From Gammaproteobacteria bacterium (GTDB lineage Bacteria; Pseudomonadota; Gammaproteobacteria; Ga0077536): 64,000 nucleotides of DNA. A program made the translations under genes and the position numbers. Numbering within the stretch: position 1 is the stretch's first letter; the number at the start of each line of letters is the position of its first letter. The stretch is from positions 186,001 through 250,000 of the forward strand of contig JAJFJQ010000066.1 in the NCBI GenBank assembly GCA_021773835.1. The letters run 5' to 3'. The notes under the pieces were generated by a model. The model saw nothing but the letters and a program-made list of their open reading frames with translations, did no database searches and was not told the origin of the DNA. Positions 42,913 to 53,100 of this stretch are shown in pieces.

Positions 42913-44708
42913 CCGGCGCCGATAGATACCCGCTGGCGCTCGGTTGCCGTAACATCGATCGCCAGTGTTTCGTCTTCGACGCTGCCGCTGAAAACTACGC
43001 CATAGAGTTCCTTAGCCCGTTCAATCGTCTCCCAACGTTCGAGTACGTCACGCAGTACTCTTTTTGGATCCCGCAACAAGGGATCGCCGTAGCCACCACC
43101 ACCGGCATCGATACCTCGGATCTGTTCGCCAACTTCGAGCCGGCACTCGACTACTCCCGGTAAGCGCTCTTCGGCACCATCGGTTTTACGCCTAAATGTC
43201 GCAGCTGGCGGACCACTGTGACCGCCGCGAGCGCCTTGCGGTGCGTTAACCTGGCCATCACAAGAAACGACAACCATCATCGGATCTTGGCGCGGTCCGT
43301 AAATCACCTCGACCCCCGGTCCTCCCCGAAACTGTCCGGCGCCGGATCCGCCGGGCACAACACGCATAGACTCGACCAGCATCGGAAACTTCGATTCGTC
43401 GACCTCAACGCTACTGCGGTAGATCACACCACAGGCCACAGGTAGGCCGAAGTTGAGCCAACCGTCAGTTGTCGGCGAAGCGGGCCCGCCGTTCGCGAGT
43501 AACCATTCTTGATTGATATAAGGGCCACCGAGGCGCCAATCATGGCCGGATATCACCGCAGCACCGGCACCCATTCCCATCGCGCCTTCGGCGAGGCCAA
43601 ATCCATCTCCAATTTCCGAAAACGCGAGCTGTACTGCATTGACAATCCGATCCCCAATATTCGTCGTCGCCATAGAACAACTATGCGGAAAGGTTGGGAT
43701 CCCAGTGACGCAGCCTTCGCTTAATTTAACGTCAATGCGGGCGAAACTGCCGGCGTTGTGCGGCACATCTGGGTCAATACAATTAAATACGCCAGTCATA
43801 GCGTTGCTCGTTGCACAGGCAATAGACTGATTCAGGCCGAGGGCGATGTTGTCGGCGTTTTGCGTGAGGTCGACTTCTATCCGACCTTCGACGTCGTCAA
43901 CGGTGACATCCACGCGGATAGGCAAACCGTCGGGTAACACGGGCGGTAGCGGGTCATAGGTACTGATCCCAGTAAATTTACCGCCGGGCAATTTGCGGAT
44001 AGCTTCCGTTGCTCGACGTTCAGAGTAGCTAAACCACTGCTCGGTGAAGGCTTTGATCTTGTCGATCCCATAGCGTTCGGTCAGTTCGATTAATCGCCGC
44101 TCACCGATCCGCGCCGAGCCGATCGAAGCCAGGTAATCGCCATACCATTGTTCCGGTACTCGAATACGTTTACGACACATACGGATAATATCGTCGACAT
44201 CTTTATAGTCGCGTTGGATCCGGACGGCAGGAAAAATTAATGCGCCTTCCGCGTAGACGTCGCTAGCATTGGCATAGTAAGTACTCGGGATCGCATTACC
44301 ACAATCTGCCTGGTGCGCCTTCGCGCAGGCCGTGAACAAATGCTCGCCACCGACGAATACCGGCACCATATACATATGGTCGGCCGCATGGGTATTACCG
44401 ATGTAGGGATCGTTGTGCAGAAACGCATCGCCTGGACTGATATCAGAATGCAGATCGCACATCGCCGCGGTTTGCAAACTGCTACCAAAGATGTGCACAG
44501 GTGCGCCTTCAGCAGAACATAGCATTCGATTATCGCCCGTTACGATCGAACATGAGAAATCACGCACGACGGCGAGCACCGCGGAGCGCGCCGTCTTTAG
44601 CAGCGTGTTAGTCATCTCTCTAACGATAGACTCCATGCGGTTGGCAAGCACGGCCATCAAGATCGGGCTGATCTCGCTGTCGACGTCTGTGGGCTCTGGC
44701 TTATTCAT
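42909..44708 (-). CDS. Hydantoinase B / oxoprolinase family protein
   Basis: This 599-residue protein is the HyuB-type subunit: SPILMAVLANRMESIVREMTNTLLKTARSAVLAVVRDFSC, then GDAFLHNDPYIGNTHAADHMYMVPVF and a long catalytic domain ending PGVVECRLEVGEQIRGIDAGGGGYGDPL. HyuB usually works with HyuA to hydrolyse hydantoins, 5-oxoproline or N-cyclic amides; here no hyuA is adjacent. It is 18 bp downstream of the amidase gene. Confidence 0.93.
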   Translation of the reverse strand: MNKPEPTDVDSEISPILMAVLANRMESIVREMTNTLLKTARSAVLAVVRDFSCSIVTGDNRMLCSAEGAPVHIFGSSLQTAAMCDLHSDISPGDAFLHNDPYIGNTHAADHMYMVPVFVGGEHLFTACAKAHQADCGNAIPSTYYANASDVYAEGALIFPAVRIQRDYKDVDDIIRMCRKRIRVPEQWYGDYLASIGSARIGERRLIELTERYGIDKIKAFTEQWFSYSERRATEAIRKLPGGKFTGISTYDPLPPVLPDGLPIRVDVTVDDVEGRIEVDLTQNADNIALGLNQSIACATSNAMTGVFNCIDPDVPHNAGSFARIDVKLSEGCVTGIPTFPHSCSMATTNIGDRIVNAVQLAFSEIGDGFGLAEGAMGMGAGAAVISGHDWRLGGPYINQEWLLANGGPASPTTDGWLNFGLPVACGVIYRSSVEVDESKFPMLVESMRVVPGGSGAGQFRGGPGVEVIYGPRQDPMMVVVSCDGQVNAPQGARGGHSGPPAATFRRKTDGAEERLPGVVECRLEVGEQIRGIDAGGGGYGDPLLRDPKRVLRDVLERWETIERAKELYGVVFSGSVEDETLAIDVTATERQRVSIGAG

Positions 44709-44726
44709 TGCAATTTCTCTCGCGAT

Positions 44727-46241
44727 TTATAGCTCAGGGGTAGACGCCGGCGGGCGCCGATGCTGGGTTGCCTGCTCGAAGGCATATGCAAATCGAAACA
44801 AGGTCGGCTCAGCATACGGTTTAACCATAATTTCGAGACCAATCGGCAGGCCGTCATCGCTAAACCCCGCGGGTACGGTAGCCGCAGGCAACCATGTTTG
44901 CGATGCGATTAAGGTGTTCGTGGGGAAAGTCAGGGTCGTCCACACCCGGGTATCGAGCTGCTCGCGTGTCGGCGGTACCACCTGGATACTCGGAAATATC
45001 AACGCGTCGAGTGCATCACCACCCATACAATTGATTACCGTGCGCGCAAATTCCTCACGTGCGGCTAGACGACGGTAATACATCGGGTCGTACTCGGGCA
45101 TCTCAGGACCACGAATGCAAGCATCGATGAGGTCCAACATCGGGTGGTAGCGCTTTTGCTCATACATCTGCTGCAACGAGCGCACCCCGGCGTCCGGTCG
45201 TGCCATCAAAAATTCGTTGATCTCGTACTTCGAACAATTGACATACATTGAGGTCGCCACGATATGGTGTAGCAGGTCCGGTATTGCGACCTCGGTCACC
45301 GTAGCGCCCGCCGCACGGATCGATTCAACCGCGTCGCGCATAACGTGGTTTACCGGCGCTGCAAACGGATCGTCATCAGATCCCAGTGCATTTGTGACCA
45401 GACCGATGCGTGCACCAGCGAGCCCGTTAGCATCGAGCGAGTCCATGTACGTCTCAGGGGCACGCGCCGTTAGATAATGCATGCTGAGAGAATCTTGCGG
45501 GTCGTAGCCAACCAATGTATCAAACACCCGCGCCGCATCGGTGACAGTGCGGGTCATCGGGCCAATCGTATCCTGGAAGAACACCAGCGTACCGGCACCC
45601 TTGCGACTAATGAGGCCTGGGGTGCTACGGATCCCAACGAGGTTATCGAACGAACTCGGTACCCGGATAGAACCGCCGCAATCCGTGCCAATCGCCGCCA
45701 TCGCGAAATTTGCCGCCGCCGCCGCGCCGCTACCGGCGCTCGAGCCACCGGGGTCTCGGTCGAGTGCGTAGGGGTTTCGAGTTTCACCACTCAGCGATGA
45801 ATAGGCCCACCAAGAGGTCGCGAAGTCCGGTAAGGTCGTTTTACCGAGGATGATCGCACCGGCCGATTCAAGCTTATCGATGACCGTCGCGTTGCTGGTC
45901 GGCCGAAAATCGGCGAGACCAATCGTGCCTTGTGTGGTCGGCATGGATGTCGTCTCGACATTGTCCTTTACGAGAATTGGCATCCCATGCAAAGGACCAC
46001 TAAATTCACCGGAGGCAGCAAAGCTGGCATCGAGTTCATCCGCCCTCGCAGCCGCTGCATCGTCGACGGTGACGACGGAATTTAGCGCCGGCCCTTGTTG
46101 ATCGTAGGCAGCGATTCGCGCGCAATAGGCATCGACAAGAGCCCGCGCGGTAACGTGACCGGCCTTCATCGCAGCGTGTGTGTCGCCGATCGTCGCCTCT
46201 TCCAGAGGGTAGTTTGAATTGGATTGCTGTCCTGCCGCCAT
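44727..46241 (-). CDS. Amidase (amidase signature family)
   Basis: This 504-residue protein has the Ser-Ser-Lys triad context: MPILVKDNVET (Lys), DPGGSSAGSG (Ser) and GTDCGGSIRVPSSF (Ser nucleophile region). It probably cleaves an amide to carboxylate and ammonia. A GGAG-like site lies just before the ATG at 46241. It forms an operon with the hyuB gene. Confidence 0.94.
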   Translation of the reverse strand: MAAGQQSNSNYPLEEATIGDTHAAMKAGHVTARALVDAYCARIAAYDQQGPALNSVVTVDDAAAARADELDASFAASGEFSGPLHGMPILVKDNVETTSMPTTQGTIGLADFRPTSNATVIDKLESAGAIILGKTTLPDFATSWWAYSSLSGETRNPYALDRDPGGSSAGSGAAAAANFAMAAIGTDCGGSIRVPSSFDNLVGIRSTPGLISRKGAGTLVFFQDTIGPMTRTVTDAARVFDTLVGYDPQDSLSMHYLTARAPETYMDSLDANGLAGARIGLVTNALGSDDDPFAAPVNHVMRDAVESIRAAGATVTEVAIPDLLHHIVATSMYVNCSKYEINEFLMARPDAGVRSLQQMYEQKRYHPMLDLIDACIRGPEMPEYDPMYYRRLAAREEFARTVINCMGGDALDALIFPSIQVVPPTREQLDTRVWTTLTFPTNTLIASQTWLPAATVPAGFSDDGLPIGLEIMVKPYAEPTLFRFAYAFEQATQHRRPPASTPEL

Positions 46242-46350
46242 GGCACCTCTCCTTTACGCGAGTGTGTATCGGGCTACTCCGGATGGGCACTCCGCAAGCC
46301 GTAGCATCTTAAGTCAGATCCCATAGCCTGGACAGCGCACGGGTCCGGCG

Positions 46351-47133
46351 CTAAATCATCGTATAGCCGCCATCCACGCTCCAGGATTGACCGTTAATGT
46401 AACTCGATTCGTCCGATCCAAGAAACACCGCGAGATTGGCGACCTCTGCCGGCTGGATCCAGCGCTTGATGGGTACCGTATTCTTCAGATTCTCTTGCAA
46501 TGTCTCTAGCGGCACGCCAGACGCAGCCGCGTGCTGCGTCATAAAACTATCTGCCAGGTCGGTTTCGACAACCCACGGACAAATCGCATTGGTCAGGATG
46601 TTGTGCGGTGCCAACTCGAGCGCGAGGCAACGCGTTATACCGACCATGGCGTGTTTCGATGCGTTGTAGGCACTTTGGTTGCGTGACCCCCACTTCCCCG
46701 CCGACGACGCCATGTTGATAATGCGTCCGGCCTTGCGCTCAATCATTTTTGGTAAGGCTGCCTGGGTAACATGAAACACGCTGTACACGTTGACCTCTAG
46801 AACTTTTTTGAAATCCTCAAACGAATAGTCGAGAAAGCTTGCCGCTATATGAATGCCAGCGTTGTTGACCAGAATGTCGATCTGTCCATCGCGTTCGATC
46901 TCCGCAATCATAGCGTCGACTGGCGCCCGTTCGGATACGTCGCAGGCATGAGCGCTGATGGTGACACCGTAACTATCACGAAGCTCGCTCGCAGTCTGTT
47001 CCAGTCGTGCAGGGTCGCGTGCGTTTAAGGCAATGTTGGCACCCTCCGCGGCAAAAGCCTCAGCGATGGAACGTCCAATGCCGCGACTCGCTCCCGTAAT
47101 CAACGCCGTTTTACCCTTTAGTCTGTCGACCAT
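46351..47133 (-). CDS. Short-chain dehydrogenase/reductase
   Basis: From MVDRLKGKTALITG (AGAGG 9 nt upstream) the 260-residue protein has the SDR glycine motif TGASRGIG, NNAG, the catalytic Ser in MASSAGKWGS, and YNASK. The C-terminus has SWSVDGGYTMI, as in 3-hydroxybutyrate dehydrogenase-like SDRs. The longer start at 47142 has its SD directly abutting and is less likely. Substrate probably an alcohol in the nearby degradation route. Confidence 0.93.
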   Translation of the reverse strand: MVDRLKGKTALITGASRGIGRSIAEAFAAEGANIALNARDPARLEQTASELRDSYGVTISAHACDVSERAPVDAMIAEIERDGQIDILVNNAGIHIAASFLDYSFEDFKKVLEVNVYSVFHVTQAALPKMIERKAGRIINMASSAGKWGSRNQSAYNASKHAMVGITRCLALELAPHNILTNAICPWVVETDLADSFMTQHAAASGVPLETLQENLKNTVPIKRWIQPAEVANLAVFLGSDESSYINGQSWSVDGGYTMI

Positions 47134-47271
47134 CGCTGCCATCCTCTAAACTGTTAAATATATTGCGGTAACTTGGTGTCAAGCCAAGGTCGTCTGCTGA
47201 CCAAGCGAATCGCATCGTTTTCCTTTACCACCGCGGGCCAGATCGCGCGCGCCTCCCCTTAGGATAATGTC

Positions 47272-47481
47272 ATGCTAGAAGAAGATCGAATAATCGCTAT
47301 CGAAACGAAAATCTCATTCCACGAAGATCTGGTCCAGACGCTAAACAATACGATATATGATCAGCAGCAACGGATCTCAGCTCTCGAAGATCAACTTAAA
47401 AATCTCGTCCAACGCATGGCCAATCTTAGCCAAGATTCCAGCCAACCGGCAGAACATTCCGAACGGCCACCTCACTATTAA
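47272..47481 (+). CDS. slyX: SlyX family coiled-coil protein
   Basis: This 69-residue protein matches SlyX: E-x-R-I-x-x-x-E-x-K-I-SF-HE, coiled coil from residue 10 to 50 (QQQRISALEDQLKNL) and the C-terminal ERPPHY. Function is unsettled; it is usually found near fkpA/slyD in enterobacteria. Confidence 0.92.
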   Translation: MLEEDRIIAIETKISFHEDLVQTLNNTIYDQQQRISALEDQLKNLVQRMANLSQDSSQPAEHSERPPHY

Positions 47482-47576
47482 GGTCTCTAAAACGGTTTTT
47501 CCAGATGTGAATAAGCATGCTACCTTTAGCGCCGCTATCGCGAGGACTGCTTCTAATATCTTAACGGGGGAAGACC

Positions 47577-48434
47577 GTGAGACCCGGACCATTTCAATAT
47601 AGTAAACCCGAGACCCTAGAACAGGCGTTAGATGCGGTGCTAAATGGCGCAGTACCGCTTGCCGGCGGCCAGAGCCTGATTCAGGCGATGCGCCTACGGT
47701 TCACTGAGCCTACATCGATCGTAGACCTAAATTCGATTGCGGATCTGAGCGATGAGATCAACTGTGAGCCTGGTGTTGTGACGATCGGCGCGCTCACAAC
47801 TCACCGTCAATTGGCCGAGCACTCTACCGTTCGGGACGAATTCCCATGGCTAGCGAAAGCGGCGACGGAACTCGGTGACGTGCAGGTCCGAAATCGCGGC
47901 ACAGTTCTCGGCAACGTGTGTTGGGCCGACCCGCGGGCAAATATGGCAGTTGCTTTGCTTGCCAGCGATGCCGTAATCAACACAGGCTCGGCGTCCACCG
48001 ATGGCAAGATCGAGCAAATTCCTATCGTCGACTTTTTTGCTGGTTTTCGCCGTACCGTGCTCAATGCAAGACTCGCGATTTCCATCGAACTCGTACGTGA
48101 ATCTAATACCGTCGGCAGCTACATAGAATTCTCACGTCAGCGCCAAGATCTTGCCCTGTGTAATGTTTGCGTCGTCCACCGCAATAGTGGCACGGCGGTC
48201 GCCGTCGGTGGCATCGATCAAAGACCAATCCGACTATCGCAGCTTGAACCCGTTCTACGCGACCAAGGATTGTCCAACAATCTTCTAACTACACGAATCA
48301 AACAGACCATCGCAGAATCCCGTCTCGATCCGATCGATGATCAATACGGCAGTCCAGATTTCAAGCAACACCTTGCGGCGACATTGATAGAACGCGCCAT
48401 AGAAAAATGTATTGACGGAGGTGACCATGCCTGA
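47577..48434 (+). CDS. FAD-binding (medium) subunit of a molybdenum hydroxylase
   Basis: The 285-residue protein has the CoxM/XdhB pattern: PAGGQSLIQAM-type LAGGQSLIQAMRLR, and the FAD-contact VRNRGTVLGNVCWADPRANMA. It passes electrons from the Fe-S domains to FAD. GTG start. The next gene overlaps it by 8 bp and encodes the fused Fe-S/molybdopterin subunits. Confidence 0.92.
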   Translation: MRPGPFQYSKPETLEQALDAVLNGAVPLAGGQSLIQAMRLRFTEPTSIVDLNSIADLSDEINCEPGVVTIGALTTHRQLAEHSTVRDEFPWLAKAATELGDVQVRNRGTVLGNVCWADPRANMAVALLASDAVINTGSASTDGKIEQIPIVDFFAGFRRTVLNARLAISIELVRESNTVGSYIEFSRQRQDLALCNVCVVHRNSGTAVAVGGIDQRPIRLSQLEPVLRDQGLSNNLLTTRIKQTIAESRLDPIDDQYGSPDFKQHLAATLIERAIEKCIDGGDHA

Positions 48435-51342
48435 GCCGAACGAAACGAATGGCGGGCGCAATACCTGGCCAATCCAAATTTCGGTTAACGGGATACGGGT
48501 TGCCCGCAACGTTGAGCCGCGCATGCTACTCATCGATTTTTTACGTACACAAGCGCAACTTAGCGGTCCCCGAATAGGTTGCGAGGAAGGCGCCTGCGGC
48601 GCGTGCACGGTTGAATTGAACGGCTGCACTATCAAGTCCTGCCTGACCCTCGCAGTCCAGGCGGATGGTGGATCCGTCACCACGATAGAAGGTGTCGCTG
48701 AGAACGATACCTTGTCGAAGGTACAAAAGGCCTTCGTCGAATGCCATGCGGTCCAGTGTGGTTATTGCACGTCTGGCATGATCATGAGCGCCCGTGCATT
48801 TCTCGATTCAGTTGGGTCCGCCGACTTTAGTGATGACGACGTCCGCCAGGCGTTGAGCGGTAACTATTGCCGCTGCACCGGCTACAACAACATCATCCAA
48901 GCAGTGAAGGTCGCTGCCGGCAAAGAGACCGCACCGGCGCATCTCGACGCGGATTCGACCCCGGACGATAGTTGGATCGGGCAACCCGTCGTGCGCCGCG
49001 AAGACAGTCGACTCGTCCGAGGCGGCGGTCGCTACACCGATAATTATGGCGGCGCTGAAGACCTGCACCTGGTTATCGTGCGAAGCCAGCGCGCCCACGC
49101 CAAGATCAAAGCGATCGATACGACGGCGGCTAAGGCGGCGCCTGGGGTTGCACTAGTGTTGACAGGAAAAGAGGCGTTGGCACATTGGCAACCCATCGCC
49201 CCGACGACGGACATGCTCGATCTCAACCTACCTCGTAAACACGCGATCGCGCACGACAAGGTTATCTACTATGGTGAACCCGTCGCCATTGTTGTCGCCA
49301 CTGACCCGTACCTCGCCGAAGACGCAGCACAACTCGTGGTCGTTGATTATGAAGATCTCCCTGTAAATACGGATATCCGCACGGCCGTAGACGTCGCCGC
49401 AGACAACAGTGGATTGCTTTATCCACAATGGGGTAGCAACGTGCAGTTCGAATCCCCGTTCGAGATCGGCGATGTGGATGCTAAGTTTGCCGCCGCGGAC
49501 CTGGTCGTCGACGAAGAGATCGTTTCGCATCGTATTGGCGCCATGCCAATGGAAACCCGTATGGTGCATGCAGATTTTGACCGCGCCGACCAGCGACTCG
49601 TCATTCGTGCGTCAACCCAAGTGCCGCATCAAATGCGCATGTATATGAGTAAGGTCTTCGGCATCCCAGAGACCCACATCCAGGTCGTTGTTGGTGATGT
49701 CGGTGGCGGGTTTGGCGCCAAGCTTAGTGTCGACACCGAACTGATACCAGCCCTGGCAGCAATCCTGCTTGGACGCCCAGTGAAATGGTTTGAATCGCGA
49801 TCGGAGTGGATGTTCGCTGGGCCCGCGGCGCGAGACTACAAAATACGTGCGCGGGCTGCGTTCGATAGCAATGGAAAATTACTCGCCTGTGAATCCGATG
49901 TGCTGGCTGACATGGGTTGTGATGGGGCTGAGCGCGGCGCCGGTCTCGGTATGCCGCTGAACGGTGCGATTTATATGGTTGGCGCCTACCTGGTCGACAC
50001 CTATCGCTCACGCGTGCGCTGTGTTGTTACCAACAAACCCCCTTACAACGCCTACCGCGGCTACGGGAAGGATCTGGCCAACTTCATGATCGAGAGAGTG
50101 CTCGACCAAGCGGCCGACCGGCTTGAGATCGACCCCGTTGAAATCAGGCGTACAAATCTATTGACCAATTATCCGCACCATTTATGTACGGGCCCAATAA
50201 TTGAAAACGGCAGCTTGCGCGAAGCGCTCGACAAGATTGTCGATGCTATGGACCTCGACGAACTGCGTCGCGAACAGGCGAACGCCTTGCAGACGGGTCG
50301 TTACATCGGGATCTGCGTGGTCCCGTATATCGAGCCGTCAGGTGGGGCTTTTCCCGGTAGCGCCTTCCAAAACTATGAGTCGGTAACGGTGCGCGTCGCC
50401 GCCGACGGCTCAGTCCTGGTAATGACTGGGATCCAAAACATCGGTCAGGGGATCGAGACCGCCTATGCGCAAGTGACGGCCGACTTACTCGGCTGTCACA
50501 TGAGTGATGTGTCCGTCGTATGGGGCGATACGACCGCGATCCCGTTTGGCTCCGGCACCTTTTCGAGCCGTGGCGCAATGTATGCAGTCGGTGCGATCGT
50601 TGACGCGGCAGAAAAGATCAAGACCCGACTCTTACTGGGCGCGGCGGTGCTACTCGAATGTTCCGTCGAAGAGCTCGAAATCAAGAATTCGGTGGTAAAA
50701 AGCAACAAGAGCGACTCAAGTTGCACACTCGCCGAGCTGGCGTTCGCTTGTTATGTCCAACCAGGCGCCGAAATTATTCTTAACAATGCGGATGCGCCAT
50801 TGCTGGAAGCTCACGGTACCTATCGACACCCCCAAGTTAACTGGAAATTTGACGAAAAGGGCCGCGCCCAATTTTATCCATCCCACCCCGGTGGCGCCGC
50901 GGCAGCAATGGTTGAGGTCGATCCGGAAACCGGTAGAGTCGACGTGCTTAAGATATGGATGGTGGCCGATCATGGTGTGATCCTGAACCCACTGATTTTG
51001 AGTGGCCAAACTAAAGGTGGGGTCGTGCAGCAGATCGGTGCGACGATCTATGAAAGCTTCGAATACGACACTGACGGGATCCCTTATGCGAGAACGATGA
51101 AGGACTACGGTATGCCAACGGTATGGGCCGCTCCGCCGATCCATCTCGAGCATTTAGTGACGAAATCACCGGCAACCTCAGTCGGCGCAAAAGGGGGTGG
51201 CGAGGATGGTTGTATCGCGACCACCACGGTGCTTATGGGTGCGGTCGAGGATGCATTGCGGCCGTTTGGCGTAAAGGTAATGGATGGGCAGTTGACGCCG
51301 GCGCGGATCCGCGCGCTCGTCGCCGACGCACAGGCCGAGTAA
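48427..51342 (+). CDS. Fused Fe-S and molybdopterin subunits of a molybdenum hydroxylase
   Basis: The 971-residue protein joins a two-cluster 2Fe-2S domain (GCEEGACGACTVELNG; QCGYCTSGMIMSA with NYCRCTGY) at residues 1-160 to a large Mo-binding domain (VVGDVGGGFGAKLSVD; YNAYRGYGKDL; TGIQNIGQGIETAYAQ; SVGAKGGGEDG with the catalytic-region Glu). Usually these are separate small and large subunits. GGAGGTG at 48417-48423 fixes the start; it overlaps coxM by 8 bp. Likely substrate is an aldehyde, purine or N-heterocycle; the locus with hyuB and amidase favours a nitrogen ring compound (inference). Confidence 0.93.
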   Translation: MPEPNETNGGRNTWPIQISVNGIRVARNVEPRMLLIDFLRTQAQLSGPRIGCEEGACGACTVELNGCTIKSCLTLAVQADGGSVTTIEGVAENDTLSKVQKAFVECHAVQCGYCTSGMIMSARAFLDSVGSADFSDDDVRQALSGNYCRCTGYNNIIQAVKVAAGKETAPAHLDADSTPDDSWIGQPVVRREDSRLVRGGGRYTDNYGGAEDLHLVIVRSQRAHAKIKAIDTTAAKAAPGVALVLTGKEALAHWQPIAPTTDMLDLNLPRKHAIAHDKVIYYGEPVAIVVATDPYLAEDAAQLVVVDYEDLPVNTDIRTAVDVAADNSGLLYPQWGSNVQFESPFEIGDVDAKFAAADLVVDEEIVSHRIGAMPMETRMVHADFDRADQRLVIRASTQVPHQMRMYMSKVFGIPETHIQVVVGDVGGGFGAKLSVDTELIPALAAILLGRPVKWFESRSEWMFAGPAARDYKIRARAAFDSNGKLLACESDVLADMGCDGAERGAGLGMPLNGAIYMVGAYLVDTYRSRVRCVVTNKPPYNAYRGYGKDLANFMIERVLDQAADRLEIDPVEIRRTNLLTNYPHHLCTGPIIENGSLREALDKIVDAMDLDELRREQANALQTGRYIGICVVPYIEPSGGAFPGSAFQNYESVTVRVAADGSVLVMTGIQNIGQGIETAYAQVTADLLGCHMSDVSVVWGDTTAIPFGSGTFSSRGAMYAVGAIVDAAEKIKTRLLLGAAVLLECSVEELEIKNSVVKSNKSDSSCTLAELAFACYVQPGAEIILNNADAPLLEAHGTYRHPQVNWKFDEKGRAQFYPSHPGGAAAAMVEVDPETGRVDVLKIWMVADHGVILNPLILSGQTKGGVVQQIGATIYESFEYDTDGIPYARTMKDYGMPTVWAAPPIHLEHLVTKSPATSVGAKGGGEDGCIATTTVLMGAVEDALRPFGVKVMDGQLTPARIRALVADAQAE

Positions 51343-51358
51343 TTTGAAGCCTAGGTTT

Positions 51359-51379
51359 CTGGGGCGGACGATGCCCCAG
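51359..51379. repeat. Stem-loop between the molybdenum hydroxylase and RRM genes
   Basis: CTGGGGC and GCCCCAG form a 7-bp stem with a 7-nt loop, 17 bp after the stop of the hydroxylase. A second weak stem CGTGG-TTTAG-CCACG follows. No T run follows either. Confidence 0.35.
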
Positions 51380-51488
51380 CGATAGCACTAGCGCATATTA
51401 CGCTCCGGTCCCGCGCCGTGGTTTAGCCACGACGCGGATCGAACCAAACACTTAGCTATCTAGCGTAGACAGCGTCGAGCTCGGCCAA

Positions 51489-51794
51489 CTACCAGCGACC
51501 ACCACCGCCGCCGCCACCGCCACCACGACGACCACCGCGCGAATTGGACTTCTCCTGTGCCATGTTCACGCGCAATGCACGCCCGGCTAAATCCACACCA
51601 TTTTTTTCCAATGCACTTTCGGCGGCCTGTTGGGTCGCAAACGTGATGAACGCGAAACCTTTCGAACGTCCGGTCTCGCGATCCATGATCAGCGCCAATT
51701 CCTCAATCTCGCCATAAGGTGAGAACAGGCCACGCAGCTGATCTTCGTCAACTGAATAAGGAAAGTTTCCTACGTACAATTTGTTTTGTTGCAT
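51489..51794 (-). CDS. RNA-binding protein with RRM and glycine-rich tail
   Basis: This 101-residue protein has RNP2 LYVGNFPYS and RNP1 KGFAFITF, then a Gly/Arg-rich C-terminus (RGGRRGGGGGGGGGRW). Such small RRM proteins resemble cyanobacterial/proteobacterial Rbp proteins and cold-responsive RNA chaperones. Start ATG at 51794 with GGAG 9 nt upstream. Confidence 0.93.
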   Translation of the reverse strand: MQQNKLYVGNFPYSVDEDQLRGLFSPYGEIEELALIMDRETGRSKGFAFITFATQQAAESALEKNGVDLAGRALRVNMAQEKSNSRGGRRGGGGGGGGGRW

Positions 51795-52283
51795 GACAAC
51801 TCCAAGTTCGTTATCTATTTCATTTAATTTCTAAACTCACCGTCACCGTCCAATCCAAGTCCTAGGAATCACCGCGCATTACTTCACTCTGCCAATAAAT
51901 AGCAGAGCAATGAACATGGAGAAGCTTCAAATTCGCAGGTTTACAACTAAGGAAATCGCGAGCGGAGAGCTGGGGCCAGTATAGACGAAGGATCGCCAGC
52001 AAGCGACCGCTGCCGAGCGGGACTTTACCGCTATAAACCAGGCGCCTATCGATTGAGTAGACCGAGCTGCGCCACCTGAATGTGCACCGCAGCACGCCGT
52101 ATCAATCAGCACGAACTGCTACAATCATCCCAGATTCAATGCCGGAAATAGGCCTCGATTTTGTCGGGGGACCCGACCCCGCTTCCGGATCGCCGCCTCG
52201 ACCGTATAGCGTCTAGTGGGACTTAGAGGTAGGTTGGTTGCTATTCAAATCACTTAAGCAATAGAACTCGGAGCGACGCACTC
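51795..52283. other. 489-bp intergenic region between RRM and NnrU genes
   Basis: No gene is supported here; both flanking genes read away from it, so it must hold two promoters. A GTCGGG-GGA-CCCGAC 6-bp stem lies at 52163-52177 and a TACAAT at 52122-52127 could be a -10 for a plus-strand transcript. A long 5' leader on the RRM gene would fit a cold-regulated RNA, but nothing decisive is visible. Confidence 0.3.
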
Positions 52284-52853
52284 ATGGCGTACCTCACACT
52301 CGGCCTGATCCTATTTTTCGCCGTACACAGCATCTCTATCGTTAATGAACAATGGCGCGACCAGATGGCGGCTAAGCTCGGCATTGTACGCTGGAAGGGG
52401 CTCTATACATTGATTGCGCTGCTGGGCTTTGCGCTCATCTGCTGGGGTTACGGTCTCACCCGAGAAGATCCGGTGATCTTGTATAACCCTCCTACGTGGA
52501 CCCGGCATGTTGCACTTTTCCTGATGCTTTTCGTGTTCCCGCTCTTTTTAGCAGCGAATCTCCCGGGCAGAATCAAAACCGCAGCGAAGCACCCCCTGCT
52601 CGCGGCGACGAAACTGTGGGCGATGGCACATCTATTGGTCAACGGCACGCTGGCGGACGTGACACTGTTCGGGGCATTTTTACTCTGGGCTGTCGCCGAC
52701 CGGATCTCCATGAAGCGCCGCACACCACGCCCGCTCCCAATGGCACCGGCCACCCGATTTAATGATGCGCTGGCACTGGTTGGTGGGCTTCTGATCTACG
52801 GCGGATTCGTAGTATGGGGTCATCGAGCGCTGATCGGTGTGAGTTTATTCTGA
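52284..52853 (+). CDS. NnrU family membrane protein
   Basis: This 189-residue protein has five or six membrane helices and the NnrU traits: HSISIVNEQWRDQMAAKLG, LYTLIALLGFALICWGY, KHPLLAATKLWAMAHLLVNG. NnrU is linked in some denitrifiers to nitric-oxide metabolism and in others to isoprenoid/carotenoid chemistry (Z-ISO-like). No denitrification genes are nearby. Confidence 0.88.
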   Translation: MAYLTLGLILFFAVHSISIVNEQWRDQMAAKLGIVRWKGLYTLIALLGFALICWGYGLTREDPVILYNPPTWTRHVALFLMLFVFPLFLAANLPGRIKTAAKHPLLAATKLWAMAHLLVNGTLADVTLFGAFLLWAVADRISMKRRTPRPLPMAPATRFNDALALVGGLLIYGGFVVWGHRALIGVSLF

Positions 52854-53100
52854 CAAACAGCTTGGGATCTTCGCGGGATCCACTGGTTTGTACGCTTTAG
52901 TCGTCATCGACGGCGCGGCCGCATCCAAGGGTTTGTATCAGGCGCACCGCGGTTGTTCCACGTTGGCTTATTTTCTTCCGCTTTCGACCGTACACTATAG
53001 GGCGCCGCGGCCCGATCAGGGCAGCCCAACAAAGGCGCCGGGCTAAGCACATACGATAAATATTTCCCGGCACAGAATAATTGAAATTAAGAGGTCGATC

